Below, in pieces: positions 1-9,810 of a stretch of DNA of 64,000 nt (positions within the stretch are counted from its first letter, which is position 1; every line of letters begins with the position of its first letter). Source of the DNA: Diphasiastrum complanatum (Eukaryota > Streptophyta > Lycopodiopsida > Lycopodiales > Lycopodiaceae). Position numbers and translations under genes: made by a program. Where the stretch lies: the NCBI GenBank assembly GCA_029204225.1, contig CM055100.1:1400587-1464586 (forward strand). Direction: 5' to 3'. Under the pieces are notes generated by a model. The model worked only from the letters and a program-made list of their open reading frames with translations, had not been told where the DNA came from and did not search any database.

Positions 1-619
1 TGTCCAAGTGTCAGTTTTGCATGATGAATCATCATATGACAAAGCACCTTCACACATGTGGGATCAGAGGGATGATCAGTACCACGAGCTCTCACTTATT
101 GTATATATAGAGCCACATTTGGCCATAATCATAGTGAGCCACCAATCTTGGTTTTGGAAGCAATTTTGAGTGATTCTCTCCATTTGTCTACATTTGTTTT
201 GATTGTTTTGAGGTTCTATCAATGTGTACTTGATTTTCAGGTTGGAGTCCGTACTCAGACAGTGTTTCACACGTGTGAAACCATAAAGTACACTTACCTT
301 CAATGAATGATTGTTCTTGTTAGGATTTTGTGTCTAGAATTGATCTAGATTGATCTTAATCTGAAGTATATTGATAGATTAAGTAATCTGACAACCAATC
401 CCTCTTGAGGATCAGATTAGGATCCAGTCTTGGTCCTTTTTGTACTTTTTGCACATTTTCTGCTTCTCATTAAGCATGGAAATATGGTACAAGAGTGCCT
501 TTGTTGGAAGTAAATCTGGTTTGTCAATGTTTGGCTAGATCTACTCACGATGTGGTGTAGTATAGAGAGGATCGTCCGCTTTCTAAGTTTCTACCAAGCT
601 TCAGACAGAGTGCAAAAAT
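1..619. other. No gene recognised; AT-rich flank
   Basis: I see no convincing coding sequence here. A perfect 16-base palindrome, TTTCACACGTGTGAAA, lies at 265-280 around a G-box core (CACGTG). The same core palindrome occurs in the LTRs of the intact copia element further right, so this stretch may be an old LTR relative. A weak primer-site-like string (TGGTACAAGAG) occurs near 487, which would fit the end of a degraded LTR, but I cannot define its borders. Confidence 0.4.
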
Positions 620-1333
620 TAAAAAAACAATGATGAAGCACTAAGGCTTACCCAACTAGTGCTCGAAATAGAAATGAAACTAACTAAGATGACAAAATGA
701 AAAACCTTACTAAGCCTTACCCAGCTAGCAAGGTGATTAAACTAAATCCTAGATTAACACCCAAAGGGATTGAAAAGATAGATTGCGGCTAAACTAAGCA
801 TCAATCAATTAAAAATATGCCACAATAAAATAACCAATGAAAGGAGGCAAGAGGAGGCCCGAGCACCTTCCCTCAAGCTATGCACCTTCCAATGGGAACA
901 CAAGTGAAATAGCAAGATAATCTCAAAAATAGAGAACTTGATAGCTTAATCTCAAAAGTGTTATTTACAAGGCAAATACCTCTCCTTTTATGGCAAGGAG
1001 GGTCTTCCATAAGTATCCACTAACTTATGGGACTAATCTATTTCTAGCCTTTCTAGAACTTCTAACTTAGGATTTAGAACTTCAAAGTTTCTTAACTTAG
1101 GAAAACTTAAGATAAAATATTTCTAATCTTAAGTTTCCTAAGTCTAAGTTCTAAATCTAAGTTTAAGCTATTTTATTATTTTTTAAGCTTCTACTCATGG
1201 GCTTACAAACACATGTCATGGCGGAAGTTTATTAACAGACACTCGTACGTGGACTTACAAAACACATGCCACGAAGTTTTATTTCTCTCTTTTTTCTTTT
1301 TTTTTTCTTTCTGAGTTAGCACAGATGCTAACA
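620..1333 (-). repeat. Probable degraded LTR (minus-oriented)
   Basis: Read on the minus strand, a purine tract at 1334-1350 (AATAAGGAGGGGGATAA) is followed directly by TGTTAGCATC, the usual polypurine tract then TG layout at the start of a 3' LTR. A possible TATA-like string (CCATAAAAGG on the minus strand) lies near 988-1000. The far border is not defined, and no partner LTR is seen in the window. Confidence 0.35.
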
Positions 1334-1970
1334 TTATCCCCCTCCTTATTGGATTGGTGGTCCCACACCAATCAAAACTTTTTCATTCTGGATCTTTTGA
1401 GCTTCCTAGAGGCGTGTTTGTTGTTGGCAGATCTGATAGATTTTATTGCCAATGCCTTCCATCATTTGCTATTGAAGAATGGTAGTTGTTTGTAGTAATG
1501 CAGCATGCCTTGCAAGAAGCTGTGGATCTTCCAGAGTCCCACCATATCGACATGCAATGCAGAAGTGAGGGTGGCACAAGAATAAAGACAGGCTACGTTG
1601 ATGTGATTAGTTCTGTCTGCAAGGGCTTATTGATATCAATGGCGATTGGTGGGAGGCCTCTATCCCAAAAGCCATTGAGTTCTGCCAAGAAAGCAACCAT
1701 GCCACAATTATCTGCAAAGTTGCACACATATCGATTCGGGTTGCCATGATGTTTCTAGTGAAAGACATGACAATTGGTAATCATGTTGTCTGCGGGATTG
1801 CCAGTATGTACACCAGTTATCTTGGGCCAATAACCCACTCACCTCCACCTGCTTATCCCCCAAATCCCTCTTCTACACAATTTCCTGATCTTCTCCCTTA
1901 CAACCCTATGCCTTATCCAAATTACCTCCTTCCCTGACATTGGCATATGAGAGCAATTACCACTGACTGC

Positions 1971-3169
1971 CCAAAAGATGGTTTGGTTGGTGAATGAGCT
2001 TCAATACAACATCTATAGAACCTTGTCAGGTCAACAAGTAGTATGCCAAGTCAATGACGGTGCCATCCTATAACTTCTGCAGGAATTTCAACGGTTGGTG
2101 GCTGAATCTGCTAAAAAACAACAGATTGATAACCTCACCACGTATAATCAACAGCAGCAACAGATGCTCAGCCACCTACAAAGCCAACTCCAGCTGAAAA
2201 TCTAACATGCAAACCGTCATCGACAACATCACAACAGAACGAGACGGAGCTATCACATATGCCCAAGCCGCACGTTCCGCTATGAAAGAGCAACTGGAAA
2301 TAGTCGATTTCAATGATTTCGCACCACCAGCTATTCCTGAGGGAACCCAAATTCCAGTGGGAGCATATAAGCAGTTGGCTCAAAAGTTGCAAGCCACGAC
2401 GGAACATCACACCAAACTCCAACAATCATACACTGCTTCCGTCAAGGCCCTCAACCAACACGTAGCCACTTTGGAAGAACGATTGAAGGCGGCCGCTCAG
2501 TCCACACCTTCTGTCCATGTAAAGCATGCTCAATTTCACGACTCTGGACATCACTTTGATGGTCCAGATGGTGGCGATGGCGTAGGATTTCAACAACTGC
2601 CAACAGATAAACAAGGCTCGACATTTCAAGGGTAGTCTCAAGGACCACAAGCTCAACCACCAACCAATTCTCAGGGCACCGGTGGTACTTCCTCCCAACA
2701 CCAATTCACTTCTACCACCTCTAACCCCATCGATACAACTAACCTCCCATTTTCACGCCAATTTTCTCCCGAATCACAACGAATCACTAGTGCTAACCCT
2801 TCACCTCCCCTCTCTCCTGAACCAGATTTCCAACTTGAACATGCCTTAGCTGCTAAAGCTCTCACAATATGACACCGGATCTCTCCAACTGCACTGAACA
2901 AGGAGCAACTCATCTCCCAGGAGTTTGCACGAAAATACCAACCCAAGGAGCACGGCGGGTACACCCTACGCAACTTGGATCACTGCAAGACTCACAAGGA
3001 AGCAGTTAAACTCTTGGATCCGCAACCTGCCTGGCGACACCAACTCTTCTTGCAAAGCAAAACATCCATGGAGCGATATCTCGAAGCCCCGACATACATG
3101 CGCATCAATCCATATTATTACCCGGTGGCACGTAGAGAACCATTTTCCACCACAAAGATGAAAAGATGA
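1971..3169 (+). pseudogene. Gag-like degenerate reading frame of an unknown retroelement
   Basis: Several open stretches in changing frames read as one damaged protein. It has a glutamine-rich, helical segment (about 1971-2204), a 142-codon open stretch at 2207-2635 with coiled-coil-like spacing, a Ser/Pro/Gln-rich linker (2640-2870), and a C-terminal block at 2925-3169 rich in Tyr, Arg and Pro. Internal stops occur, for example near 2070 and 2870. Low-complexity linker plus helical segments resembles retroelement gag, but I find no zinc knuckle or protease, so the family is unknown. The region ends just before an LTR-like sequence, the order expected of the tail of an element. A decayed host gene cannot be excluded. 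Confidence 0.35.
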
Positions 3170-3183
3170 AGCACAAGGAGGAG

Positions 3184-3698
3184 AGGATATGAAGGGAATC
3201 TGATTGAGTAATTGGAGAGCAAAATCGTTGATGTCGAGTGAGGAGTCAAGCAGAGGTGAGGTCGATACTGGAGAAGGTTTTGGTGGAATAGTAGAGTCAA
3301 ACCCAGTGTTAATTGTAATGGAAAGGGTGGAAGTGGTAGCAAGTGGTGTCTGTAGTGGTAGAGAGGTGGTGGGTGGAGGCGTAGTTTCCTGGGCTACTGA
3401 GGTACCCGGAGTGACTGGGATCCCATATTCATATACTGGCCTTGGGCCCTATTTGGTTATATTTTTAGGACTTGGTCACATTGATTTGGAGTGGCGGTCC
3501 TCCTATTGGGAGGGCGCACTATTTTTCCTCCAAATCCTTTTCTCTCTCTTTCTTGAATCCTCCATTTGATTCAGAGAGAGGGTATAAGTAGGGTAGCATT
3601 GTATTCCTTTATTCAGTTTATGATATTGCTCCTCTTTTAGCCTCCTTAAGCATTCTCTTCCTGCTTTCTAGCATAGCTAGTGAATCTTAGCTTGTAAC
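3184..3698 (+). repeat. Putative LTR preceding a tRNA-iMet primer site
   Basis: The end is placed by the primer-site-like TGGTATCAAAGC at 3700-3711. A purine-rich stretch (AAGGAGGAGAGGAT) lies just before the proposed left border. The sequence holds a plausible transcription start region (GGGTATAAGTAGGG near 3580). No second copy is in the window, so borders are approximate. Confidence 0.4.
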
Positions 3699-3699
3699 T

Positions 3700-3711
3700 T
3701 GGTATCAAAGC
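3700..3711 (+). other. Primer binding site, tRNA-iMet type
   Basis: TGGTATCAAAGC differs by one base from the common plant primer site TGGTATCAGAGC, which is complementary to the 3' end of initiator tRNA-Met. It lies between an LTR-like stretch and a gag region, as expected for the start of an LTR retrotransposon. Confidence 0.5.
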
Positions 3712-3717
3712 ACTTTC

Positions 3718-4400
3718 TTACAGATTGGTGGAGGTTGTCCAGTGTCCTACCACCCATCACTTTCATCGATTTTTCTCCGTCAACCTTCCTGCAGATTGGT
3801 GGAGGCTGTCCAGCGCCCTACTACCCATCACTTTCATCGATTTTTTTCCGTCATTTTTGCAGATTGGTGGTGGCTGTCCAGCGCCCTACTGCCCATTACT
3901 TTCGTCGATTTCTTCATCGTCTTTTGCAGTTTTGGTGGAGGTTGTCCAGCGCCCTACTAACCCATCACTTTCGTCGATATTTTCAACAAATTTTTATTTG
4001 TTTTGTAGATTTGGTAGCTATTCCTAGCGCTCTACTACCTCATCATTTTTGACACTTTTCGTCACCGACTTGCTGTCCATTTTTTATATTGATTGGAGGC
4101 TGTCCAGTGCCCTACTACCATCTCATTTTCAGCGGTTCTTTTCACCGACTTGTTTTTCAATTTTTTCTACAGATTTTCATTGTTTTTGCAAATTTGGTAG
4201 CTATTGCCCAGCACCCTACTACCTCATCATTTTTGACACTTTTCATCACCGATTTGCTGTCCATTTTTTATATTGACTGGAGGTTGTCCAGCGCCCTACT
4301 ACCGTCTCAATTTCAGTGGTCCTTTTCACCGACTTGCTGTCAATTTCAGCTATTGATTGGAGGTTGTTCGACACCTTACTTCAGCAGCTTTTTTCAGTCT
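3718..4400 (+). repeat. Imperfect tandem repeat array in retroelement leader
   Basis: About nine degenerate copies of a unit of roughly 65-110 bases. Most carry the core GGTGGAGGCTGTCCAGCGCC followed by CTACTACCCATCA and a T-rich tail. The first three copies are about 68-71 bases long and quite regular; later copies lengthen and diverge. The array sits between the primer site and gag, so it is the untranslated leader of the element. The overlapping open frames are by-products of a stop-poor repeat. Confidence 0.75.
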
Positions 4401-4805
4401 ATTCTTTAGCATATTGTGGATCTTGGTAGTTGCTGCCCAATGCCCTATTATCTTCAGCTTTTACCTCTCTTTGTTGGCAATACTGAGTGAACGATGGATC
4501 AACACCCACCCAGGTATTGCTTGCGCCCTTTTTGCACTTTCTTTTTGCACCTACTTGCTATCTTTTTTGCTCACATACTGCTCTTTCCATCTCCCTATTC
4601 ATGCTCATATTTGTTGCCTCACACCTCCTCTTTCCATTTTTCCATCTTGTTAGAAACCTTCTACTTTCTCAGTCTCTTATTTTTTGATTATTATCCATCT
4701 TGATTGAGTGTTTACGTGCCATTTTTGGTGATTTCGAAAGTTAGACTAAGTTGGAGTGACGACGAACGTCCTCTCCCTTAGGTTTTTGTCTCTTCCTTAG
4801 TCCCT

Positions 4806-5271
4806 ATGGTGACTTCTTCATCAGAAGACCCTCCGCAGAGCTCTTTAGATGATCATTTTACACATATTGATTCCCAAATGGATCATCTTGAGAGTCTTAT
4901 TGATCGTATTCTTTCTACCCTTGAGACTATCCTAGCACGAGGGGATACCACCCCCCAGACATTCTTCATCGTCCTAGTAAAGCACCTTTATTTCCTATTT
5001 TGAGTACGCTTGCTCCTTCCCATCTCCATCTTCAAGAGGTGCTTTTGGTAGTATGTTTGGTCTCCCTTCATATAGTGCTAGTTCTTATGGGTCTCCTTTC
5101 GGATCTTTTTGTATCGAATTTTCCTCCGCACCACCAGGATTTCCTTCTTCTACCTTTTTAGGTAATCTTGAGCCTCATTTTGCTCGTGATTTTCATGATC
5201 GCATCCAGCTTACTACTTATTCTGGTTCATCTGATGAGAATATCTTGGAAAATTGGCTGAAACCCAAAAAG
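4806..5271 (+). pseudogene. Truncated gag start of an LTR retrotransposon
   Basis: The first open segment (4806-5003) starts at ATG with a Ser-rich N terminus and a helical segment containing HIDSQMDHLESLID. The second (from about 5053, other frame) runs on to SSDENILENW, similar in style to the start of the gypsy gag core (a Tyr-Ser-Gly then Asp-Glu then Trp pattern). A frameshift separates the halves. The gag is cut at 5272 by a TRIM-like terminal repeat. It belongs with the primer site and tandem leader just upstream. Family assignment to Ty3/gypsy is tentative. Confidence 0.45.
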
Positions 5272-5424
5272 TGACGGGATCCCGAAACGCGGCTCACAGA
5301 AGGGGCAAAAGGCTCCATGATTTTGTTGCAACCTCTGAACCAGAAAGGTTAAGTTGCATCACGATGCAACCTCTGAACCAGAAAGTTTAAGTTGTATCCG
5401 TTGAAGGCCCACCGAATTTCTACA
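5272..5424 (+). repeat. Short LTR of a TRIM-like element (left copy)
   Basis: It begins TGACGGGATCC and ends TTTCTACA, followed immediately by the primer site TGGTATCAGAGC at 5425-5436. A length of about 153 bases is typical of TRIM (miniature) LTRs. It contains two short repeats of GCAACCTCTGAACCAGAAAG. A closely similar copy lies inverted at 6610-6760. Confidence 0.6.
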
Positions 5425-5436
5425 TGGTATCAGAGC
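5425..5436 (+). other. Primer binding site, tRNA-iMet type (TRIM-like element)
   Basis: TGGTATCAGAGC directly abuts the short LTR. A second TGGTATCAGAGC lies at about 5778-5789 and is followed by a purine tract (TTTGAGGGGGA) and TGTTGGAATGG, hinting at a further LTR-type junction at 5823. Confidence 0.6.
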
Positions 5437-5822
5437 AAGTGTTCTGGTCTTGAACGAGCAAGTGGGGGTTTCCTTCGCCCCATGCTCAGTGGGGATATTG
5501 GAGGATGCAAGCTATGCACAAAGCGGTTGCGTCCAAAAAGGCACAAAAAAGAGTGCATTCATCCCATAAGCAAATGAAGACTATAACAGAACCCACATAA
5601 AAGCTCGTTGTAGACAATGTACACTTATCCCCTGGTACCAGCCCTTTTGGGGTCAAAGGGGAATGATGGCGGGTGGCTAGGTGGTGGGGATGGGATATCG
5701 CATGCGGCCCGCAAGCGCGCACATGATGCACCACATCATCTATTGGACCGCTCTCCGCTGCCAACAAACTCTGAGTTGGTATCAGAGCAGGCAACGGACC
5801 TGTGCTCCCGTTTGAGGGGGAC
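5437..5822 (+). mobile_element. Internal region of TRIM-like element, non-coding
   Basis: No retroelement protein motif is seen. The part around 5627-5680 (CCCCTGGTACCAG, then GGGTGGCTAGG) recurs in inverted form beside the right copy (about 6770-6830). This shows that both ends derive from the same element family and not from two chance repeats. Confidence 0.45.
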
Positions 5823-5839
5823 TGTTGGAATGGCAAAGT

Positions 5840-6076
5840 GGAGCCACAATAGATCTTACGTATGTGCGAATAGTAGAAATTTTCTTCATCTTCAAACTTT
5901 TCAGCATAACTGGGGAGATTGACAAAGATACTTTCAACAATACCCAGAGAATCATGTTTTTTGATAAAATCCATATAGACTTTAACCCAATCCAAGGTGC
6001 TCATAAGGTCAACAAGGCATAAGATTCTATCATCAGGACCAGCAGCATCGCAGGTGGCTCTATCAGTAGAAGTCAT
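5840..6076 (-). pseudogene. Gene-like exon fragment, protein family not recognised
   Basis: On the minus strand an open frame of about 75 codons has normal protein composition, with segments such as LMSTLDWVKVYMDF and FVNLPSYAEKFEDEE. It ends at a strong donor-like sequence (ACATAC/GTAAGATC). Possible acceptor sites lie just upstream. It looks nothing like the retroelement proteins around it and is bracketed by the inverted TRIM-like repeats, so it may be a host exon captured by or trapped between them. I do not recognise the family. Confidence 0.4.
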
Positions 6077-6144
6077 AACATTGTGATATCAGTAGCTTTT
6101 CTCATACAACAGATAATAGTTTGTATGAAGGGGTTAGGTGTAGG

Positions 6145-6609
6145 AAGGGGTTCCCCATAACCAAGCAAGACCGCATTAGAAAATCATCCTGAGGACTAAA
6201 CCACAAAAACAAACCTAAGCTACCCAAAAAACTGGAATAAAGCCAAAGACTTGGTACTACTCCAGTCAAAAGGTAGTCGAGTTTACATCAATGCAGAGAG
6301 AGAGTAACACATATTTCACATAGTCTCTCTTGACAAGTCAAGACAAAATCCTTTGAATCCTTTCGTCTTATAGCATAACATGTTTAAATGAAGTTGAAAA
6401 AAATTTAAAATACAAAGTACTATAAAGTGAAGCAAGTTTTAGGAGACTCAGATGTTACCATCTCACAAAACACAATCGTACAAGTTAGTTTAGTGAGGAA
6501 GACAAGTGTCATAGCTAAGCATCAGTTGTCATCCATGTCTGAAACAAAATTCACTATCAGCTTAAATAAAATATATAATCATCAGTCCAATCTTCCCTAC
6601 CAAAGTTTT
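6145..6609. repeat. Dispersed repeat, copy 1
   Basis: This stretch is similar to 26640-27060 in the same orientation. Shared landmarks in order are TCCCCATAACC, GAGGACT, a TTTACATC block with GCAGAGAGAGAGA, CCTTTGAA, and GAGGAAGACA(A/T)GTGTC. On the minus strand it lies directly upstream of the gene-like exon, so it may be part of the same captured gene (intron or leader). No coding potential was seen. Confidence 0.55.
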
Positions 6610-6760
6610 GTAGGAATTCAGTGGGCCTTCAACAGATACAACTTAACCTTTCTAGTTTAGAGGTTGCACCGTGATGCAACTTAATCTTTCTGGTTCAGAG
6701 GTTGCACCAAAATCATGGAGCCTTTTGCCCCTTCCGTGAGCCGCGTTTCGGGATCCCGTC
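6610..6760 (-). repeat. Short LTR of a TRIM-like element (right copy, inverted)
   Basis: Read on the minus strand it matches the left copy over 151 bases, from GACGGGATCCCG to AATTCCTAC, with scattered substitutions. No primer site follows it, so in minus orientation it behaves like a 3' LTR. The shared internal sequence lies beside it at 6770-6830. Confidence 0.6.
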
Positions 6761-6769
6761 CCCGGACGC

Positions 6770-8100
6770 CTAGCCGCCCATGAATCCAAGTGCTCCCCTT
6801 TATCCGCAAAGGGACTGGTACCAGGGGACATTAAACACTTGGACATTTACCACTTATATCCACTTTGAACAAAGTCCCACTTCTACTTATGGGATTTCTT
6901 TGGAAAAAGAAAATGGTGTTTCTTCTGAGATTCCTTCCCCTACCATTGATCCACCTTCTCTCCTCACCCTTTAGTTTTTGTTGATGAAATGGACGAAGAA
7001 AGTGCTTCTCCATTTGAAATTTTTTCCCAAGAAACCGGTGACATTGATAGTCAATCCTCCTTTGAGTTTTGTAGATCGTAAACCGTAGGATCGCAATTTT
7101 TTTTTTTCAAAACCACCAACACCTCGGAAAATCCAAAAACAATAAAAAAAAAACTCATACCAGTACTCAATGGACCAACAAAAAGACCCTAAAATTCCAG
7201 ACGATTATCCATACAAGGTTCGATCCCCTGTAGCTAAACAAATTAGATGCCATAGGTTCTACCAAATGCGGGCCGAACTCCAAGAGCCATCCACAAACCC
7301 ATTTGAGGGACAAGAACCTGATAGAGCCGAGTCTTCACGTGCACGACCCCATTTTTCTGGTGCTGAGGCCAAGTCCCTATAGTTCCTAGTCGTACCATTG
7401 AATTAAAAGCTACTAAGACTGCCTTCAAACTCTGGAGTCTATCCACTGTTAATTTTCTGGCTCCCATTTCTATTGAACTATGGACTACGCTTGCACACCT
7501 TACCGATGCCGAGATCCAAATTTGCATAAGAATCCTGCTTTGGACACTCCTATCGTTTTGTACTCTGTGATCAGAATGAAGAAATTGAGCCCTCTAGATG
7601 TCCTTATGAGCAAACTTGGCCCAGCAGGACTAGGGGCTAATAGGATGAACTTACACCAAGTCCGCATTTGAAACTAGAAAAGGCCCTTCTTCAAATGTCG
7701 TCGCATTGACAAATGAAAAAACAATTCTTCCATTATCTAGTTTGACCCTGCTATCTGGTTTATGATGAATAACCTTGGAAAATAAGCAAGTTAATGCATT
7801 TTTTCTTTGGCTGCATAAACTGGTTAGGGATGTAGTGATAGCCCATATTACCTTCTTCACATTAGGCAATATGTGATGATGTTTCCATATAACTGTCACT
7901 TGACCCTTCATGCAAACCCTCTCCAAACTTAGAGACGCTGAAAATATACAAGAGATTGAAAGACTACTTAGAAAAATGAGCTTTTCTACTATTCAAGACA
8001 AGTATTTTCATAATTCTAACGAGAGGACTAGGACTTTTAACCTAAACAATCCAAGCTCTATGGTTTCCGGAAAAAACTATCAGTGAAAAAACTTAACTTC
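6770..8100. other. Unresolved retroelement debris
   Basis: Short open stretches (6831-6974, 7170-7382, 7480-7671 on plus; 7243-7527 and 7651-7926 on minus) show no domain I recognise. The stretch at 6975-7075 reads in one frame as an acidic segment (VDEMDEESASPFEIF) that could belong to the gag or pol interrupted at 5272. An A/T-rich spacer lies at 7095-7160. None is supported as a gene. Confidence 0.4.
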
Positions 8101-8329
8101 TACAGGGAATGATCCTTGTGCATGATGAAGATGAAATAAAAAGGATGCTTGTCATCAATGCAGTGAAGCCGATTCAGCTTAGCAATCAGATTGATAAAGG
8201 GAAGGCATTTTTACATTTACATTATTGTAATAACACTTTTGAGAATATCAATGTCAAGCAGTTTCATGCCGAGACTTTACTATATATTTTTGGCTCTATT
8301 GATGATTTTTTTGATGATATTGTTTTCAA

Positions 8330-9265
8330 TTGGACTTATTTGCCTCATAACAAATCTCTTTGGTACAAACTTGTTTTTTGCGCTGCCTATCTCCAAAATC
8401 GATCCATCACAAAGGCCCTAAATGGCAAACACCTTATGATGTATGGACAGGATCGAAACCATCACTCAGACATATTCAAGTGTTTGGATGCATAGCCTAC
8501 TCTCAGATCCATGTTGATCTAAGTAAGAAGCTAGACGACACCAGCAGAAAGTTGATTTTCATCAGCTATTCTCTAGATCACAAGGGATACAAGCTCTACA
8601 ATCTAGACACCTAGAAAGCATTTACTAGTAGAGACATCATTTTTGTCGAAAACCAGTTCTTCAACCACAATGGAAACGCTCCATCGAATTCAGATCCTAG
8701 AGTCGACACAAGCTCCGAACTCAGGACAGATCGACACCGACTTTGACAATGAGTCAAATCGCATCAAAGGATCAAAATTCAACCCATAAGATCGAACCAA
8801 TCCAGACAGCCTCCATCCCGATTTATAAATTATTTAGCCTGTTACTTTGTGCATGAACCAAGCATTGTATCTGAGGCAACGTCGACCGACTCCTGATGCT
8901 GACCAATGGAAAGCTGCAATGGACACTGAATTCGATTCTTTGATCGAGAATCAAACATGGACTGTGACTGAGCTGCCAAAGGAACAAAATCCAATTACAT
9001 GCAAATGGATATTCAAAGCGAAGTATGATGCTAAACGCATATTAAATCGATAGAAGGCCAGACTTGTCGCCAAAGTCTTCTCCCATATTCTAGATCTGGA
9101 TTATTCAGAGACCTTCAACCTTGTCATTAAGCATGCTTCGATCTGACTAGTACTCTCCTTTACAGCTATAGCCAATCTCGAAGTCCACCAAATGGATGTC
9201 CAGACTACTTTCCTCAATGGGACTATCAAAGAGAAAATCTACATGTCAAAAACAAGGTGCAAAGC
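8330..9265 (+). pseudogene. Decayed Ty1/copia pol fragment (integrase end to reverse transcriptase)
   Basis: The integrase tail reads YLQNRSITKAL, then TPYDVWTGSKPSLRH and VFGCIAYSQ (8370-8610). A stop at about 8612 and a degenerate linker follow. The copia reverse transcriptase start lies at 8847-9053 (TWTVTELPK, CKWIFKAKYD), then in the next frame ARLVAK and the copia signature VHQMDVQTTFLNG at about 9180-9220. The YVDD region and RNase H are missing; the fragment stops at about 9265. Several frameshifts and stops make it non-functional. No LTR can be assigned. Confidence 0.85.
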
Positions 9266-9515
9266 AATGGTTAATCTCAAAATTGTCTACTTTCCAGCAA
9301 GTGCAAAAGTTTTCTCACAGCAAGTGCAAAAGTTTTCTCATAATCAATGCTTGAGGTACAAGTTATTGCCTCAAAAAAAAAAAGGCTTGAATTTATTCTC
9401 ATACCGTCTTAGTTGGTGCTTTATAGGTTCGAGTATGTCCTAAACACTTCAGTGCTCTTGATGGAATTGAAAGAAGGGTTTTAAACCAAGATTAGCATAG
9501 CCAAATGGAGTCCAT

Positions 9516-9657
<142 letters not shown>

Positions 9658-9810
9658 CACCAATAGTCCCATAGTTAGAATTGAGTCTCAACTATCTGCC
9701 CGCCAAAAGACAATTAGTATCATCAGGCAATTCATATTTAAGCGAATTGTTTACTCTTAAAGATACTGGTGACAATTTTTGAGTAATTTATCCTTCATAA
9801 AGCCATTCTT

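Noticed and set aside
3718-4400. Repeat array considered as CRISPR
   Set aside because: The units are directly adjacent with no unique spacers of constant length, and the sequence is plant nuclear DNA.
3699-4409. Several overlapping plus-strand frames rich in Phe, Ser, Leu and Pro
   Set aside because: They follow the tandem repeat unit in all three frames; codon content reflects the repeat and not a protein.
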